From NCBI GenBank assembly GCA_900543305.1, contig UQQZ01000023.1:1-34874 (forward strand): a stretch of 34,874 nt of DNA. Reading direction: 5' to 3'. Origin of the DNA: an uncultured Oscillospiraceae bacterium (lineage in GTDB: Bacteria > Bacillota > Clostridia > Oscillospirales > Acutalibacteraceae). Position 1 is the stretch's first letter, and each line of letters opens with the position of its first letter. Made by a program: the position numbers and the translations under genes. The notes under the pieces are model-generated. The model searched no databases, had not been told where the DNA came from, and saw nothing but the letters and a program-made list of their open reading frames with translations. Positions 1 to 6,633 of the stretch are shown one piece after another.

Positions 1-888
1 CTGCGGGAGAAAATCCGGCGGCAGCCTTTCGGGGTTTTTCATGTAATACTCAAACAGCCTGCACAGCATATCCTTCGCCTTCGATTCCTCACCCTTGGCG
101 ACGGGATTCGTATAGACACGGGCAAACATGAACGTGCGCAGCTGATCCATGGCCTGCGCCACGTCCGGCTGCATACCGAGCGTGCCGGTCAGCATCGTGT
201 TTTCGATCATGTTCTCGACCAGCGTGTTGATCCGCTGTGAATGCGAGTGGCCGAGAATTTCCGCGATCTGCGCCGGGATATCGGCCTCGGTCAGGATCCC
301 GGCGCGCATGGCGTCGTCGATATCATGGTTAATGTACGCAATGCGGTCGGACGTGCGCACGATCTGGCCCTCGAGCGTCTCGGGGATAAAGTCTCCCGTG
401 TGGCCGAGAATGCCCATGCGCACCTCATAGGTCAGGTTCAGTCCCGCGCCGTCGCGTTCGAGCTTGTCCACCACGCGCAGCGACTGCTCGTTGTGGCGGA
501 AGGGCTTGTCCAGCATACTGGACAGCGCCTTTTCTCCCGCGTGGCCGAACGGCGTGTGGCCCAGATCGTGGCCGTAGGCCGCCGCCTCCGCCAGATCCTC
601 GTTGAGCCGCAGGCCCCGGGCAATGGTGCGGGCGATGCGGCTGACCTCGATGGTGTGGGTCATGCGGGTACGGTAGTGGTCCCCCTCCGGCTCCAGAAAG
701 ACCTGGGTCTTGTGCTTGAGCCGCCGAAAGGACTTGCAGTGAATGATCCGGTCACGGTCCCGTTGGTAGGGAGTGCGCATCTCACACTCCTCCTCAGGCC
801 GCTGGCGTCCTTTGGTATCCACGGAAAAAGCTGCCCAGGGGGCTAGAATTTCCCGTTCCAGCTGTTGGGTCTGTTCGCGAATTGTCAT
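1..888 (-). CDS. dgt: dGTPase (deoxyguanosinetriphosphate triphosphohydrolase), 3' end outside window
   Basis: HD-superfamily metal-dependent phosphohydrolase that converts dGTP to deoxyguanosine and triphosphate in the cytoplasm. The first 296 codons are present and the C-terminus lies beyond base 1. Start ATG at 888 follows AGGAAAGGGTG. The N-terminus has the family's RDRDRIIHCKSFRRL stretch (about residues 44-58). The metal site shows as a His in MTHTIEV (H78), then GHDLGHTPFGHAGE with the HD pair at 107-108, which is the diagnostic dGTPase signature. A further conserved Asp occurs in the DRIAYINHDIDDA stretch. Codon choice is odd: roughly the first 100 codons use ACC/GCC/CGG like the neighbours, but the rest is rich in ACG, GCG, CGC and CTC. 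The next gene upstream on the same strand is yigZ, 148 bases away. The family assignment is firm; substrate preference is inferred from the family. Confidence 0.93.
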   Translation of the reverse strand, partial: MTIREQTQQLEREILAPWAAFSVDTKGRQRPEEECEMRTPYQRDRDRIIHCKSFRRLKHKTQVFLEPEGDHYRTRMTHTIEVSRIARTIARGLRLNEDLAEAAAYGHDLGHTPFGHAGEKALSSMLDKPFRHNEQSLRVVDKLERDGAGLNLTYEVRMGILGHTGDFIPETLEGQIVRTSDRIAYINHDIDDAMRAGILTEADIPAQIAEILGHSHSQRINTLVENMIENTMLTGTLGMQPDVAQAMDQLRTFMFARVYTNPVAKGEESKAKDMLCRLFEYYMKNPERLPPDFLPQ

Positions 889-1011
889 ACTCTGCCACAC
901 CCTTTCCTATCCTGTTTTTCCGATGATTTTCTCGTCCTCCTCGATGGGGGCGGATCCTAAAATCCCCCTTATACTACATATACGCGCCTTTCGGGGAAAA
1001 TACTTGTCCCC

Positions 1012-1041
1012 CCTGGGATTTTTTTGAAAAAAATCCTCAGG
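1012..1041 (-). terminator. AT-core inverted repeat overlapping the yigZ stop codon, possible terminator
   Basis: The arms GGATTTTTTT and AAAAAAATCC (1016-1025 / 1027-1036) are flanked by CCTG and CAGG, forming an imperfect 14-bp stem that includes the yigZ stop codon. On the minus strand it is not followed by a separate U tract, so it is a weak terminator candidate at best. It could instead protect the mRNA 3' end. Confidence 0.3.
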
Positions 1042-1657
1042 AAAAGGGGAAGAACCGTTTTCCCTCTTCCACCAAAGCTACCCGTCCGCTGGTGGCGTCC
1101 GCCAACTTTCGTTCCAGAGCAGGCACCGCCTGAGGATCCAGATGAAAGCCCAGATGAACCCGCTCCAGAAATTCCGTACTGTCCACCACTCCGCCACTTT
1201 CCGGTACCAGTGCCGCCACCTTTCCATAGAGGGAATAGTCACAGGAAAGGCTCAGCAGCAAACACTCCCGCATGGTGATTTTTTTGGCAGCTGCCAAGGC
1301 GATGGAAGCCGTGTGAGAATAAGCCCGAATCAGCCCTCCGCCTCCCAGCAGGATCCCTCCAAAGTAACGGGTGGCCACCACCACGGCGTCCACCACCCCG
1401 GCCTTTTTCAGGGTATCGATGACCGGAATTCCAGCGGTGCCCTGGGGCTCCCCGTCGTCGGAAAAACGCTGGATACCGTTTTCCCGGAGAATGTACGCGT
1501 ACACATTGTGGGTGGCATCCCAATATTGGGACTTCATACGGTTGATAAACTCCAGGGCCTCTTCTTCTGTCTGCACCGGACGGCAGGTCCCGATAAACCT
1601 GGATTTTTTCTCCACAAATTCATCGGCGGCCTCTTGTTCCACGGTGACGTATTCCAA
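1037..1657 (-). CDS. yigZ: YigZ/IMPACT-family protein
   Basis: Cytoplasmic protein of the YigZ (UPF0029/IMPACT) family, 206 residues, the usual length. The N-terminal domain has the conserved FVEKKSRFIG start, followed by WDATHNVYAY, FSDDGEPQGTAG and the glycine-rich TRYFGGILLGGGGLIRAYS. The C-terminal ferredoxin-like DUF1949 region follows. I chose a TTG start at 1657 because GGAAAGGGGAGAGG sits just upstream and the family normally begins with this segment; a longer open frame adds 17 residues that do not resemble the family. The bacterial role is not well defined; the eukaryotic IMPACT relative binds GCN1 and affects translation control. It lies downstream of rpmE with an apparent terminator between, so it is probably separate or only partly co-transcribed. 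Confidence 0.88.
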   Translation of the reverse strand: MEYVTVEQEAADEFVEKKSRFIGTCRPVQTEEEALEFINRMKSQYWDATHNVYAYILRENGIQRFSDDGEPQGTAGIPVIDTLKKAGVVDAVVVATRYFGGILLGGGGLIRAYSHTASIALAAAKKITMRECLLLSLSCDYSLYGKVAALVPESGGVVDSTEFLERVHLGFHLDPQAVPALERKLADATSGRVALVEEGKRFFPFS

Positions 1658-1680
1658 CGCCCTCTCCCCTTTCCCACTGA

Positions 1681-1712
1681 AAACAAAGACAGGCGGTGCG
1701 AATCGCACCGCC
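1681..1712 (-). terminator. rpmE intrinsic terminator
   Basis: A perfect GC-rich stem, GGCGGTGCG / CGCACCGCC (1692-1700 and 1704-1712), is followed on the minus strand by a T-rich tail reading TGTCTTTGTTTT. It lies 58 bases after the L31 stop and before the yigZ start. The tail is interrupted, so partial read-through into yigZ is plausible. Confidence 0.6.
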
Positions 1713-1769
1713 CATCCCGGAGCATAAAGCCCGCTATTTTGTCAATCAAAGCCAGGCCACAAGCAAAAC

Positions 1770-1976
1770 TTACTTGTCCTGCAGGCCGTAACGCTTCTTG
1801 AACATATCCACGCGGCCGCTGGTGTCCACCAGCTTCTGCTTGCCCGTAAAGAACGGGTGGCATTTCGAACATATTTCGACTTTGATGTCCTTCTTGGTAG
1901 ACCGAGTCTTGATCACGTTGCCACAGGCACAGGTGATGGTGGTCTCCTGATAGTCGGGATGTATATTCTGCTTCAT
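1770..1976 (-). CDS. rpmE: 50S ribosomal protein L31, zinc-binding (C+) form
   Basis: Large-subunit ribosomal protein of 68 residues, at the intersubunit bridge region of the ribosome. The sequence is diagnostic: MKQNIHPDYQ at the start, CSKCHPFFTGKQKLVDT in the middle and VDMFKKRYG near the end. Four cysteines (C16, C18, C36, C39) form the zinc site of the C+ type; paralogues without cysteines replace it in some species under zinc limitation, but none is visible here. The start at 1976 has AAAGAGGTG upstream; an in-frame codon 12 residues earlier has no support. It is a single-gene unit with its own promoter at 2027-2055 and a terminator at 1681-1712. Confidence 0.97.
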   Translation of the reverse strand: MKQNIHPDYQETTITCACGNVIKTRSTKKDIKVEICSKCHPFFTGKQKLVDTSGRVDMFKKRYGLQDK

Positions 1977-2026
1977 TGACGGTTTCACCTCTTTACGGTT
2001 GGGATAATTCAACTCAATCGAAAGTT

Positions 2027-2055
2027 ATTGTAACACACTTTGACATGGGATGCAA
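2027..2055 (-). promoter_or_regulatory. rpmE promoter
   Basis: On the minus strand a TTGCAT -35 box (2050-2055), a 17-base spacer and a TACAAT -10 box (2027-2032) precede the rpmE ribosome binding site by about 35 bases. This is a good sigma-A type match at the expected place. No Zur-like palindrome is evident. Confidence 0.6.
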
Positions 2056-2110
2056 GAAAAAATTTGATTTTCCCAAAACTTTCTCCCGTTTCCCAAAGGT
2101 TTTTCCCGGG

Positions 2111-2992
2111 TCACTGGCTGGCAAGGTAGCTGATATATTCCTCCAGGCACATGGATCGCTGGGTCATGGCAACGGCATTGTCACTGCCCACATAACGGAT
2201 CACCGTATAATCGCCGTAGCATCCGGTGAAATCCTCCTTGTCCTCGGGATACCGGAAAATGAATCCGTATTTTCCCATATTGTTCTGGAGCCAAGAATAC
2301 GTCTTGGACTCCGCAAAGGTATCGGGATTGGCGTCCAGCCGCAGGCACAGACCTGTCTGCTGGTCACATTCCCCGGCCATGGGCACCTGGAAACGGGCTT
2401 CTGTCCGGGCCATCACCGTGGTGAGTCCGTCGGGGCCTTCCATCAGCTCTTGGGTCTTCGCCTCAAACCGCTGTTCCTGCTCCTCATAGGAAATGTACCC
2501 CTCCGTAAAGGTCAGGGCCAAACCGTCTTCTCTGGCAGCTTCCACCATCATTTCCAGAGCGTCTACTGCATGGGTTTCCACGGGAACTCCTTCCGCCTCC
2601 ACCGTGTCCGGCACATAGGAGGCATCGGCCGGATAGTCCCGGTTGATGACAAATAAGGTGATCTCATCGGAATATACCGGCAGCCCCATGCTGTCATAGG
2701 TGGGCACTTCAATGGGCTCCTGCGAGGAAACACTCTCCACCTCACTGGATTCCATCTTGATTTCCGCATGGAAAAACGGCACCATATAAAATACGATAAA
2801 CAGCACTGCCGCAGCGGCCACCGCGGCGATCACCAACCCCAAAACAATCCGCATTCCCAGCTTGAGCATCCGGGCCTGACGGGATTGCAGCTGGCTTTCC
2901 CGAGAGAGGAAAATGCGCTCCTCTGCCTGGGGAAAATCCTTTCGCCGGTCTCGCCGGGTCCAGCGCTCCCTTTTTCTCACATGCTTTGCCAA
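2111..2992 (-). CDS. Membrane-anchored VanY/DacB-like (M15B) protein with a degenerate active site
   Basis: A 293-residue protein: a basic cytoplasmic N-terminus (1-46), one membrane segment (about 47-71), a Ser/Glu-rich linker, and an outside domain related to D-alanyl-D-alanine carboxypeptidases of the VanY family. Fold-level hallmarks are present: VDALEMM, GYISYEEQEQRF, KYGFIFRYPEDKEDFTG, IRYVG and CLEEYISYL. The zinc motif, normally SEHQTGLAVD, reads CDQQTGLCLR, so the metal His is Gln (residue 211) and the metal Asp is Arg (218). The usual EPWHYRYVG reads DYTVIRYVG, so the third ligand His is Val (264) and the base Glu is Asp (261). The enzyme is therefore probably inactive and may bind peptidoglycan stems. 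I chose the TTG at 2992 (GGGAGAGAGG upstream) because the ATG at 3043 lies inside a TATAAT box. Transcribed divergently from uraA. Confidence 0.75.
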   Translation of the reverse strand: MAKHVRKRERWTRRDRRKDFPQAEERIFLSRESQLQSRQARMLKLGMRIVLGLVIAAVAAAAVLFIVFYMVPFFHAEIKMESSEVESVSSQEPIEVPTYDSMGLPVYSDEITLFVINRDYPADASYVPDTVEAEGVPVETHAVDALEMMVEAAREDGLALTFTEGYISYEEQEQRFEAKTQELMEGPDGLTTVMARTEARFQVPMAGECDQQTGLCLRLDANPDTFAESKTYSWLQNNMGKYGFIFRYPEDKEDFTGCYGDYTVIRYVGSDNAVAMTQRSMCLEEYISYLASQ

Positions 2993-3041
2993 AAAGGTCC
3001 CTCTCTCCCATTCATACGTTTCCTTCCACAGGTTAAGGTAC

Positions 3042-3047
3042 ATTATA
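3042..3047 (-). promoter_or_regulatory. -10 box for the VanY-like gene
   Basis: A perfect TATAAT on the minus strand, preceded by TG, lies 50 bases upstream of the TTG start at 2992. The -35 region 17 bases upstream reads TTTCTT, which is weak. The box overlaps an in-frame ATG (3041-3043), which would therefore not be transcribed from this promoter. Confidence 0.4.
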
Positions 3048-3100
3048 CACAAGATTCTTTCAAAAAGAAACTGCCCCCAAGAAAAAACATCTTCCCTATA

Positions 3101-3129
3101 TGGACTTTTTTCTTTTTGGGTGATAAAAT
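3101..3129 (+). promoter_or_regulatory. Probable uraA promoter
   Basis: TGGACT (3101-3106), a 17-base spacer and TAAAAT (3124-3129) with an upstream TG one base away (extended -10). Predicted transcription starts near 3136, about 60 bases ahead of the uraA ATG and just before the hairpin at 3141-3167. Confidence 0.45.
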
Positions 3130-3140
3130 AAGCGGGAATT

Positions 3141-3167
3141 GGGCGAGCTGGCTGCCTCGCCTTTTTT
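3141..3167 (+). promoter_or_regulatory. Terminator-like hairpin in the uraA leader
   Basis: GGCGAG and CTCGCC (3142-3147 / 3156-3161) form a six-pair stem immediately followed by six T. It stands between the likely promoter and the ribosome binding site AGGAGGG of uraA. It has the form of an intrinsic terminator but starts only about five bases after the predicted transcription start, so it could be either an attenuator (if a promoter lies further upstream) or a 5' stabilising hairpin. No PyrR loop or purine riboswitch is recognisable. Confidence 0.4.
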
Positions 3168-3197
3168 CGCGCCAAAGATCCTACAGGAGGGAAGTAC

Positions 3198-4619
3198 ATG
3201 AACATCTTTTCCAAAATCAACAGCTTCCTATTCCCCTACGCGGCGGAATATGAGAAGCTGGGCCCCAAGCGGGCTGTGGCTCTGGGCTTCCAGCATGCCT
3301 TCGCCATGAGCTGCGCCACTATTCTGGTCCCCTTGCTCACCGGACTGGACGTAGGTGTGGCTCTGTTCTGCGCCGGCGTTGGAACCCTCATTTTCCACCT
3401 CTGCACCGGTGGCCGGATGCCCACTTTCCTGGGCAGCTCCTTTGCCTTTATCTCCGCCCTGGCAGGAGTGATCGGCAACAGCGCCTTCGGCGCCACCAAG
3501 GATGAACAGATCGCTGCCGCTATGGGAGGCGTCATTGTGGCCGGCGCCTTTTATCTGGTGCTGGCTCTGATCATCCGCATTTTCGGCAAAGGCCTGATCG
3601 ACAAGCTCTTTCCCCCGGTGGTGCGGGGTGTGGGCATCACCCTGATCGGACTGAACCTGTCCTCCAGCGCCATCAGCAACATTCAAACCCAGTATGGCGC
3701 CGATGGCAGCACCCTGACCCTCTTCGGGGAAGGCTTCTCCATGTCCGCTTACGTTTGGGGTTGGGTGATTGCCGCCATTGTGTGCCTGTTGGCCATTCTC
3801 CTTTCCAGCTGCGGCAAGGGCATGGTGAAAATGTCCTCCATCGTCATCGCTCTGGTCACTGGGTATCTGTTTACCCTGGTGGTGACCAAGCTGGGGCTGG
3901 CCCCTGCTTCCCTGATGAACACCAGCGTCATTGGAGAATACAACTGGCTCCAGGTGCCCCATTTTGTCCTTCCCCGCTTTAACGTCACCGCCATCGGCAT
4001 GATCGCTCCCATTGCCATTGTCACCTGTGTGGAACATGTGGGCGACGTCTACGCCAACGGTGCTGTGGTGGGCAAGAAGTTCACCCGCAAACCCGGCCTT
4101 CACCGGACCATGCTGGGCGATGGTCTGGCCACCATGTTTGCCGGCTTTGTAGGTGGTCCCCCCAACACTACCTACTCGGAAAATACCGCTGTGCTGGCTG
4201 CCACCGGCAACTACAACCCCGCCTCCCTGCGGATCGCTGCTCTCATCGCCATTGTGGTCAGCTTCTTCGGCAAGGCCATCGGCGTGATCCAGTCTGTGCC
4301 CAACTGTGTACTGGGTGGAGCTTGCATTGTGCTCTACGGCATGATCGCCTCCGTTGGCCTGCGCACCCTGGTGGAAAACCATGTGGACTTCACCAAGAAC
4401 CGGAACCTGTGCATTGCAGCAGTCATGATGGTTCTGGCTATCGGCGGGGCTGTGATCGGCAACGCCACCTTCAGCTTCTCCAACATCGGCCTGGGCATCA
4501 TTGTGGGCATCCTTTTGAACCTGCTCATTCCCAACCAGGAAAGCGACGGCAAGGGCATGGTGGCCCACACGGTGGAAGAGAAAGAAGTGCTCCCCGAACG
4601 GGAGGATAAAAACGACTGA
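3198..4619 (+). CDS. uraA: Uracil permease (NCS2 / UraA family)
   Basis: Inner-membrane nucleobase transporter of 473 residues, most likely a proton-coupled uracil importer feeding pyrimidine salvage. The sequence is hydrophobic throughout, as expected for the 14-segment NCS2 fold. The N-terminal QHAFAM motif (about 32-37) is followed by CVEHVGDVYANG with the substrate-binding glutamate at E279, then GGPPNTTYSENTAVLAATG with a second conserved glutamate at E328. The TTYxEN form is typical of uracil rather than xanthine or guanine permeases. The start ATG is preceded by CAGGAGGG. The C-terminus is a short charged tail. The gene stands alone between its leader hairpin and a strong bidirectional terminator, facing a serine-hydrolase gene. 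Xanthine transport is an unlikely alternative. Confidence 0.9.
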   Translation: MNIFSKINSFLFPYAAEYEKLGPKRAVALGFQHAFAMSCATILVPLLTGLDVGVALFCAGVGTLIFHLCTGGRMPTFLGSSFAFISALAGVIGNSAFGATKDEQIAAAMGGVIVAGAFYLVLALIIRIFGKGLIDKLFPPVVRGVGITLIGLNLSSSAISNIQTQYGADGSTLTLFGEGFSMSAYVWGWVIAAIVCLLAILLSSCGKGMVKMSSIVIALVTGYLFTLVVTKLGLAPASLMNTSVIGEYNWLQVPHFVLPRFNVTAIGMIAPIAIVTCVEHVGDVYANGAVVGKKFTRKPGLHRTMLGDGLATMFAGFVGGPPNTTYSENTAVLAATGNYNPASLRIAALIAIVVSFFGKAIGVIQSVPNCVLGGACIVLYGMIASVGLRTLVENHVDFTKNRNLCIAAVMMVLAIGGAVIGNATFSFSNIGLGIIVGILLNLLIPNQESDGKGMVAHTVEEKEVLPEREDKND

Positions 4620-4647
4620 CCTACTGCCAAAAGGCGTTCTGTCATGC

Positions 4648-4682
4648 AAAAAAGGATCGGGAAATCTCCCGATCCTTTTTTT
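4648..4682. terminator. Bidirectional terminator between uraA and the serine hydrolase
   Basis: An eight-pair perfect stem, GGATCGGG / CCCGATCC (4654-4661 and 4668-4675), has A-runs on the left and a seven-T run on the right. It serves uraA on plus and the convergent gene ending at 4694 on minus. Confidence 0.9.
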
Positions 4683-4693
4683 ATTCTGCGTTC

Positions 4694-6511
4694 TCAACGG
4701 AGGGGAGGCTCCTCCAACTTGCCCCGGGACAAAGGTTCCACGGCACGCCTGACGGTGTACTCCAGCACAGTGGTGTCCCGCTTGGACGCCAGACGGCTGA
4801 CCCAGGCCGAAAGCATCTTGTTTTCCCACAGACCAACTCCCTGCAAAAAAGCGTCAAAATCTGGGATCTCCGAAAGGCGCAATTCCACTTTGCCACCTCG
4901 GAAGAAGAACAGCTTCACCGTACGGATATTGGCGTTTTCCAGGAAGGGCAGCAAAATCTTCAACACCGTATTGCCATCCTCGTCCCGGGCAAAACAGGCG
5001 CTGACAGCCACCAGGTAAGCTTCCCCATTGGCAAACACCGTGGACAATTGTCCATTGCCTGAAAAGTCCAGCAGCAGATGACTTTGGTCCTTTCCTTCCC
5101 CAACCGTCATGGTAAATTGCCCATCCTCCAGGTCAAACCTGAGAGTGTCTATGCCGGTGGTGAAATTGTTTTCCAACAGCTGCATAAAAAGTGGCAGCAA
5201 TCTGGTTCCTTCCGGCTCCAGACGGTAGCTCTTTCCCGCCAGCAGCCGGCACTCCAAAGGAAGCCTCCGTTCCGCCGAACGGAAGGGAAAGGCACCCCGG
5301 TCCCTTCCAGCACTTCCTTCCTGCCCCGGCGGAGGAAAGGTGGCCTGCAGATTTCTGGCATTCCGGCAGAATACCCGCAGCTCCCGGTTTCCCTTTCGGT
5401 CCCCAGGCAGGGAATCTCCCGGCTGGAACTCTTTTCCCTCAAAGAAATCCTCTACCAAAGAGATGATGGTGGAAGTTTTAAAAAGACAATCGTTGCCTCC
5501 CGTGGTGACCACCACCATGTCCACATCGGGCAGCACAATGATGTTCTGCCCCAGCACTCCGTTGCACAGAAAGGAGCCAGGACGCTTTCCCATCCACATC
5601 TGGAATCCATACCCCTGCTCTCCCATTTCCGGCGGTGTACCCACCTGTTTCCGGGTGATTTCCTCCAGCATCTCACGGGAAATCAATCTGCGTCCGTTCC
5701 ACACTCCTTCCTGGAGAAAGAGCTGCCCCAGCTTTGCCATGTCCTCGGGGAACAGGTACAGGCCCCAACCCCCTTTTTCAATGCCTTGAGGGCTCAGCTC
5801 CCAATGGAGGCGTCCCATTCCCAGGGGCACAAACAGTCTAGGCCGAAGGTATTCCACCAGGCCCTTCCCTGTCCTCTCCCGGACTATGGCTGACAGCACA
5901 TAGGTATTCATGCTGTTGTAGGCAAATTCCGTCCCTGGGTCAAACCGTACTCCGGATTCAAAATAGTCCTTGAGCCAATCTTCACTGGTAACCACTCCCG
6001 CCTCGTTGAAGTTTACTCCGGTGCTCATGGTCAGCAAATGACGCACCGTGATGCTTTTCAGCCGCCGGAAGGCCAAGGGGTTGGCAAAGGGGGAAAGCCT
6101 ATTGGGAAACAGGTCACACAATTTATCTTCCAGAGACAGCCTTCCTTCGTCCACCAGCATACCGATAGCCAAGGCCGTGATCCCTTTGCACATGGAGTGG
6201 GTCACATGCCACACATCCCCCCGGTAAGGGGCGAAAGAACATTCCGCCACCACTTTTCCATGGCGCAGAACCATCAAGGTATGGGGGTTGATCGTGGGAT
6301 GCTCCTGGGCACGGCGAAAAAAATCCAGCAGCTGCCGGGACGACAGTCCCTCCCGCTCCGGCACACTGCGGGGCAATCGGGTTCCCGTATACCCCAGACC
6401 TTGGCCCCGCTCCCTTTTCTGCGGCCGGAAACGGATTCTGCCAACTTGCTGTTTACGTTGAAAAAGGTCGGAAAACAAATGCAACGTCTGTCGTTTCATG
6501 CGCAAATCCAT
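4694..6511 (-). CDS. Serine hydrolase of the beta-lactamase/transpeptidase-like (class C) family
   Basis: A 605-residue protein with an N-terminal beta-lactamase-related domain and a C-terminal extension of about 190 residues. The nucleophile motif is SMCK (S106, K109), in the context WHVTHSMCKGITALAIGMLVDEG. The second motif is YNS (Y198-S200), and the third-motif region reads NGVLGQNIIVLP (VLG at 319-321, where many relatives have HTG or GGG). These enzymes act as esterases, D-aminopeptidases or amidases, and the true substrate cannot be read here. There is no signal peptide: the N-terminus is short and basic, so it is probably cytoplasmic, unlike typical penicillin-binding relatives. Start ATG at 6511 sits 7 bases after AAGGGGG. 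A further ATG lies four codons inside. The C-terminal part, after about residue 410, has no fold I recognise. Single gene, convergent with uraA. Confidence 0.82.
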   Translation of the reverse strand: MDLRMKRQTLHLFSDLFQRKQQVGRIRFRPQKRERGQGLGYTGTRLPRSVPEREGLSSRQLLDFFRRAQEHPTINPHTLMVLRHGKVVAECSFAPYRGDVWHVTHSMCKGITALAIGMLVDEGRLSLEDKLCDLFPNRLSPFANPLAFRRLKSITVRHLLTMSTGVNFNEAGVVTSEDWLKDYFESGVRFDPGTEFAYNSMNTYVLSAIVRERTGKGLVEYLRPRLFVPLGMGRLHWELSPQGIEKGGWGLYLFPEDMAKLGQLFLQEGVWNGRRLISREMLEEITRKQVGTPPEMGEQGYGFQMWMGKRPGSFLCNGVLGQNIIVLPDVDMVVVTTGGNDCLFKTSTIISLVEDFFEGKEFQPGDSLPGDRKGNRELRVFCRNARNLQATFPPPGQEGSAGRDRGAFPFRSAERRLPLECRLLAGKSYRLEPEGTRLLPLFMQLLENNFTTGIDTLRFDLEDGQFTMTVGEGKDQSHLLLDFSGNGQLSTVFANGEAYLVAVSACFARDEDGNTVLKILLPFLENANIRTVKLFFFRGGKVELRLSEIPDFDAFLQGVGLWENKMLSAWVSRLASKRDTTVLEYTVRRAVEPLSRGKLEEPPLR

Positions 6512-6581
6512 AGACCTTCCCCCTTCTTGTTGAAATGATTTCCCGCTACTGGAGGATCCCGCCCCACTATAGCCACTGGGC

Positions 6582-6620
6582 GGAAAACAGGAATGGGAAG
6601 TCGCAAAGGCTTCCCATTCC
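6582..6620 (-). terminator. Terminator of the M18 aminopeptidase gene
   Basis: An eleven-pair perfect stem, GGAATGGGAAG / CTTCCCATTCC (6590-6600 and 6610-6620), is followed on the minus strand by TGTTTTCC. It lies 13 bases after the aminopeptidase stop and upstream of the serine-hydrolase start. Confidence 0.8.
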
Positions 6621-6633
6621 ATCTCAGCTATCT

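Noticed and set aside
3130..3197. Purine riboswitch or PyrR site in the uraA leader
   Set aside because: The leader is only about 60 bases and lacks the conserved junction or the PyrR loop consensus.
3228..4829. A 533-codon open frame on minus
   Set aside because: Antisense shadow of uraA, whose membrane segments and NCS2 motifs are clear; it also crosses the bidirectional terminator.
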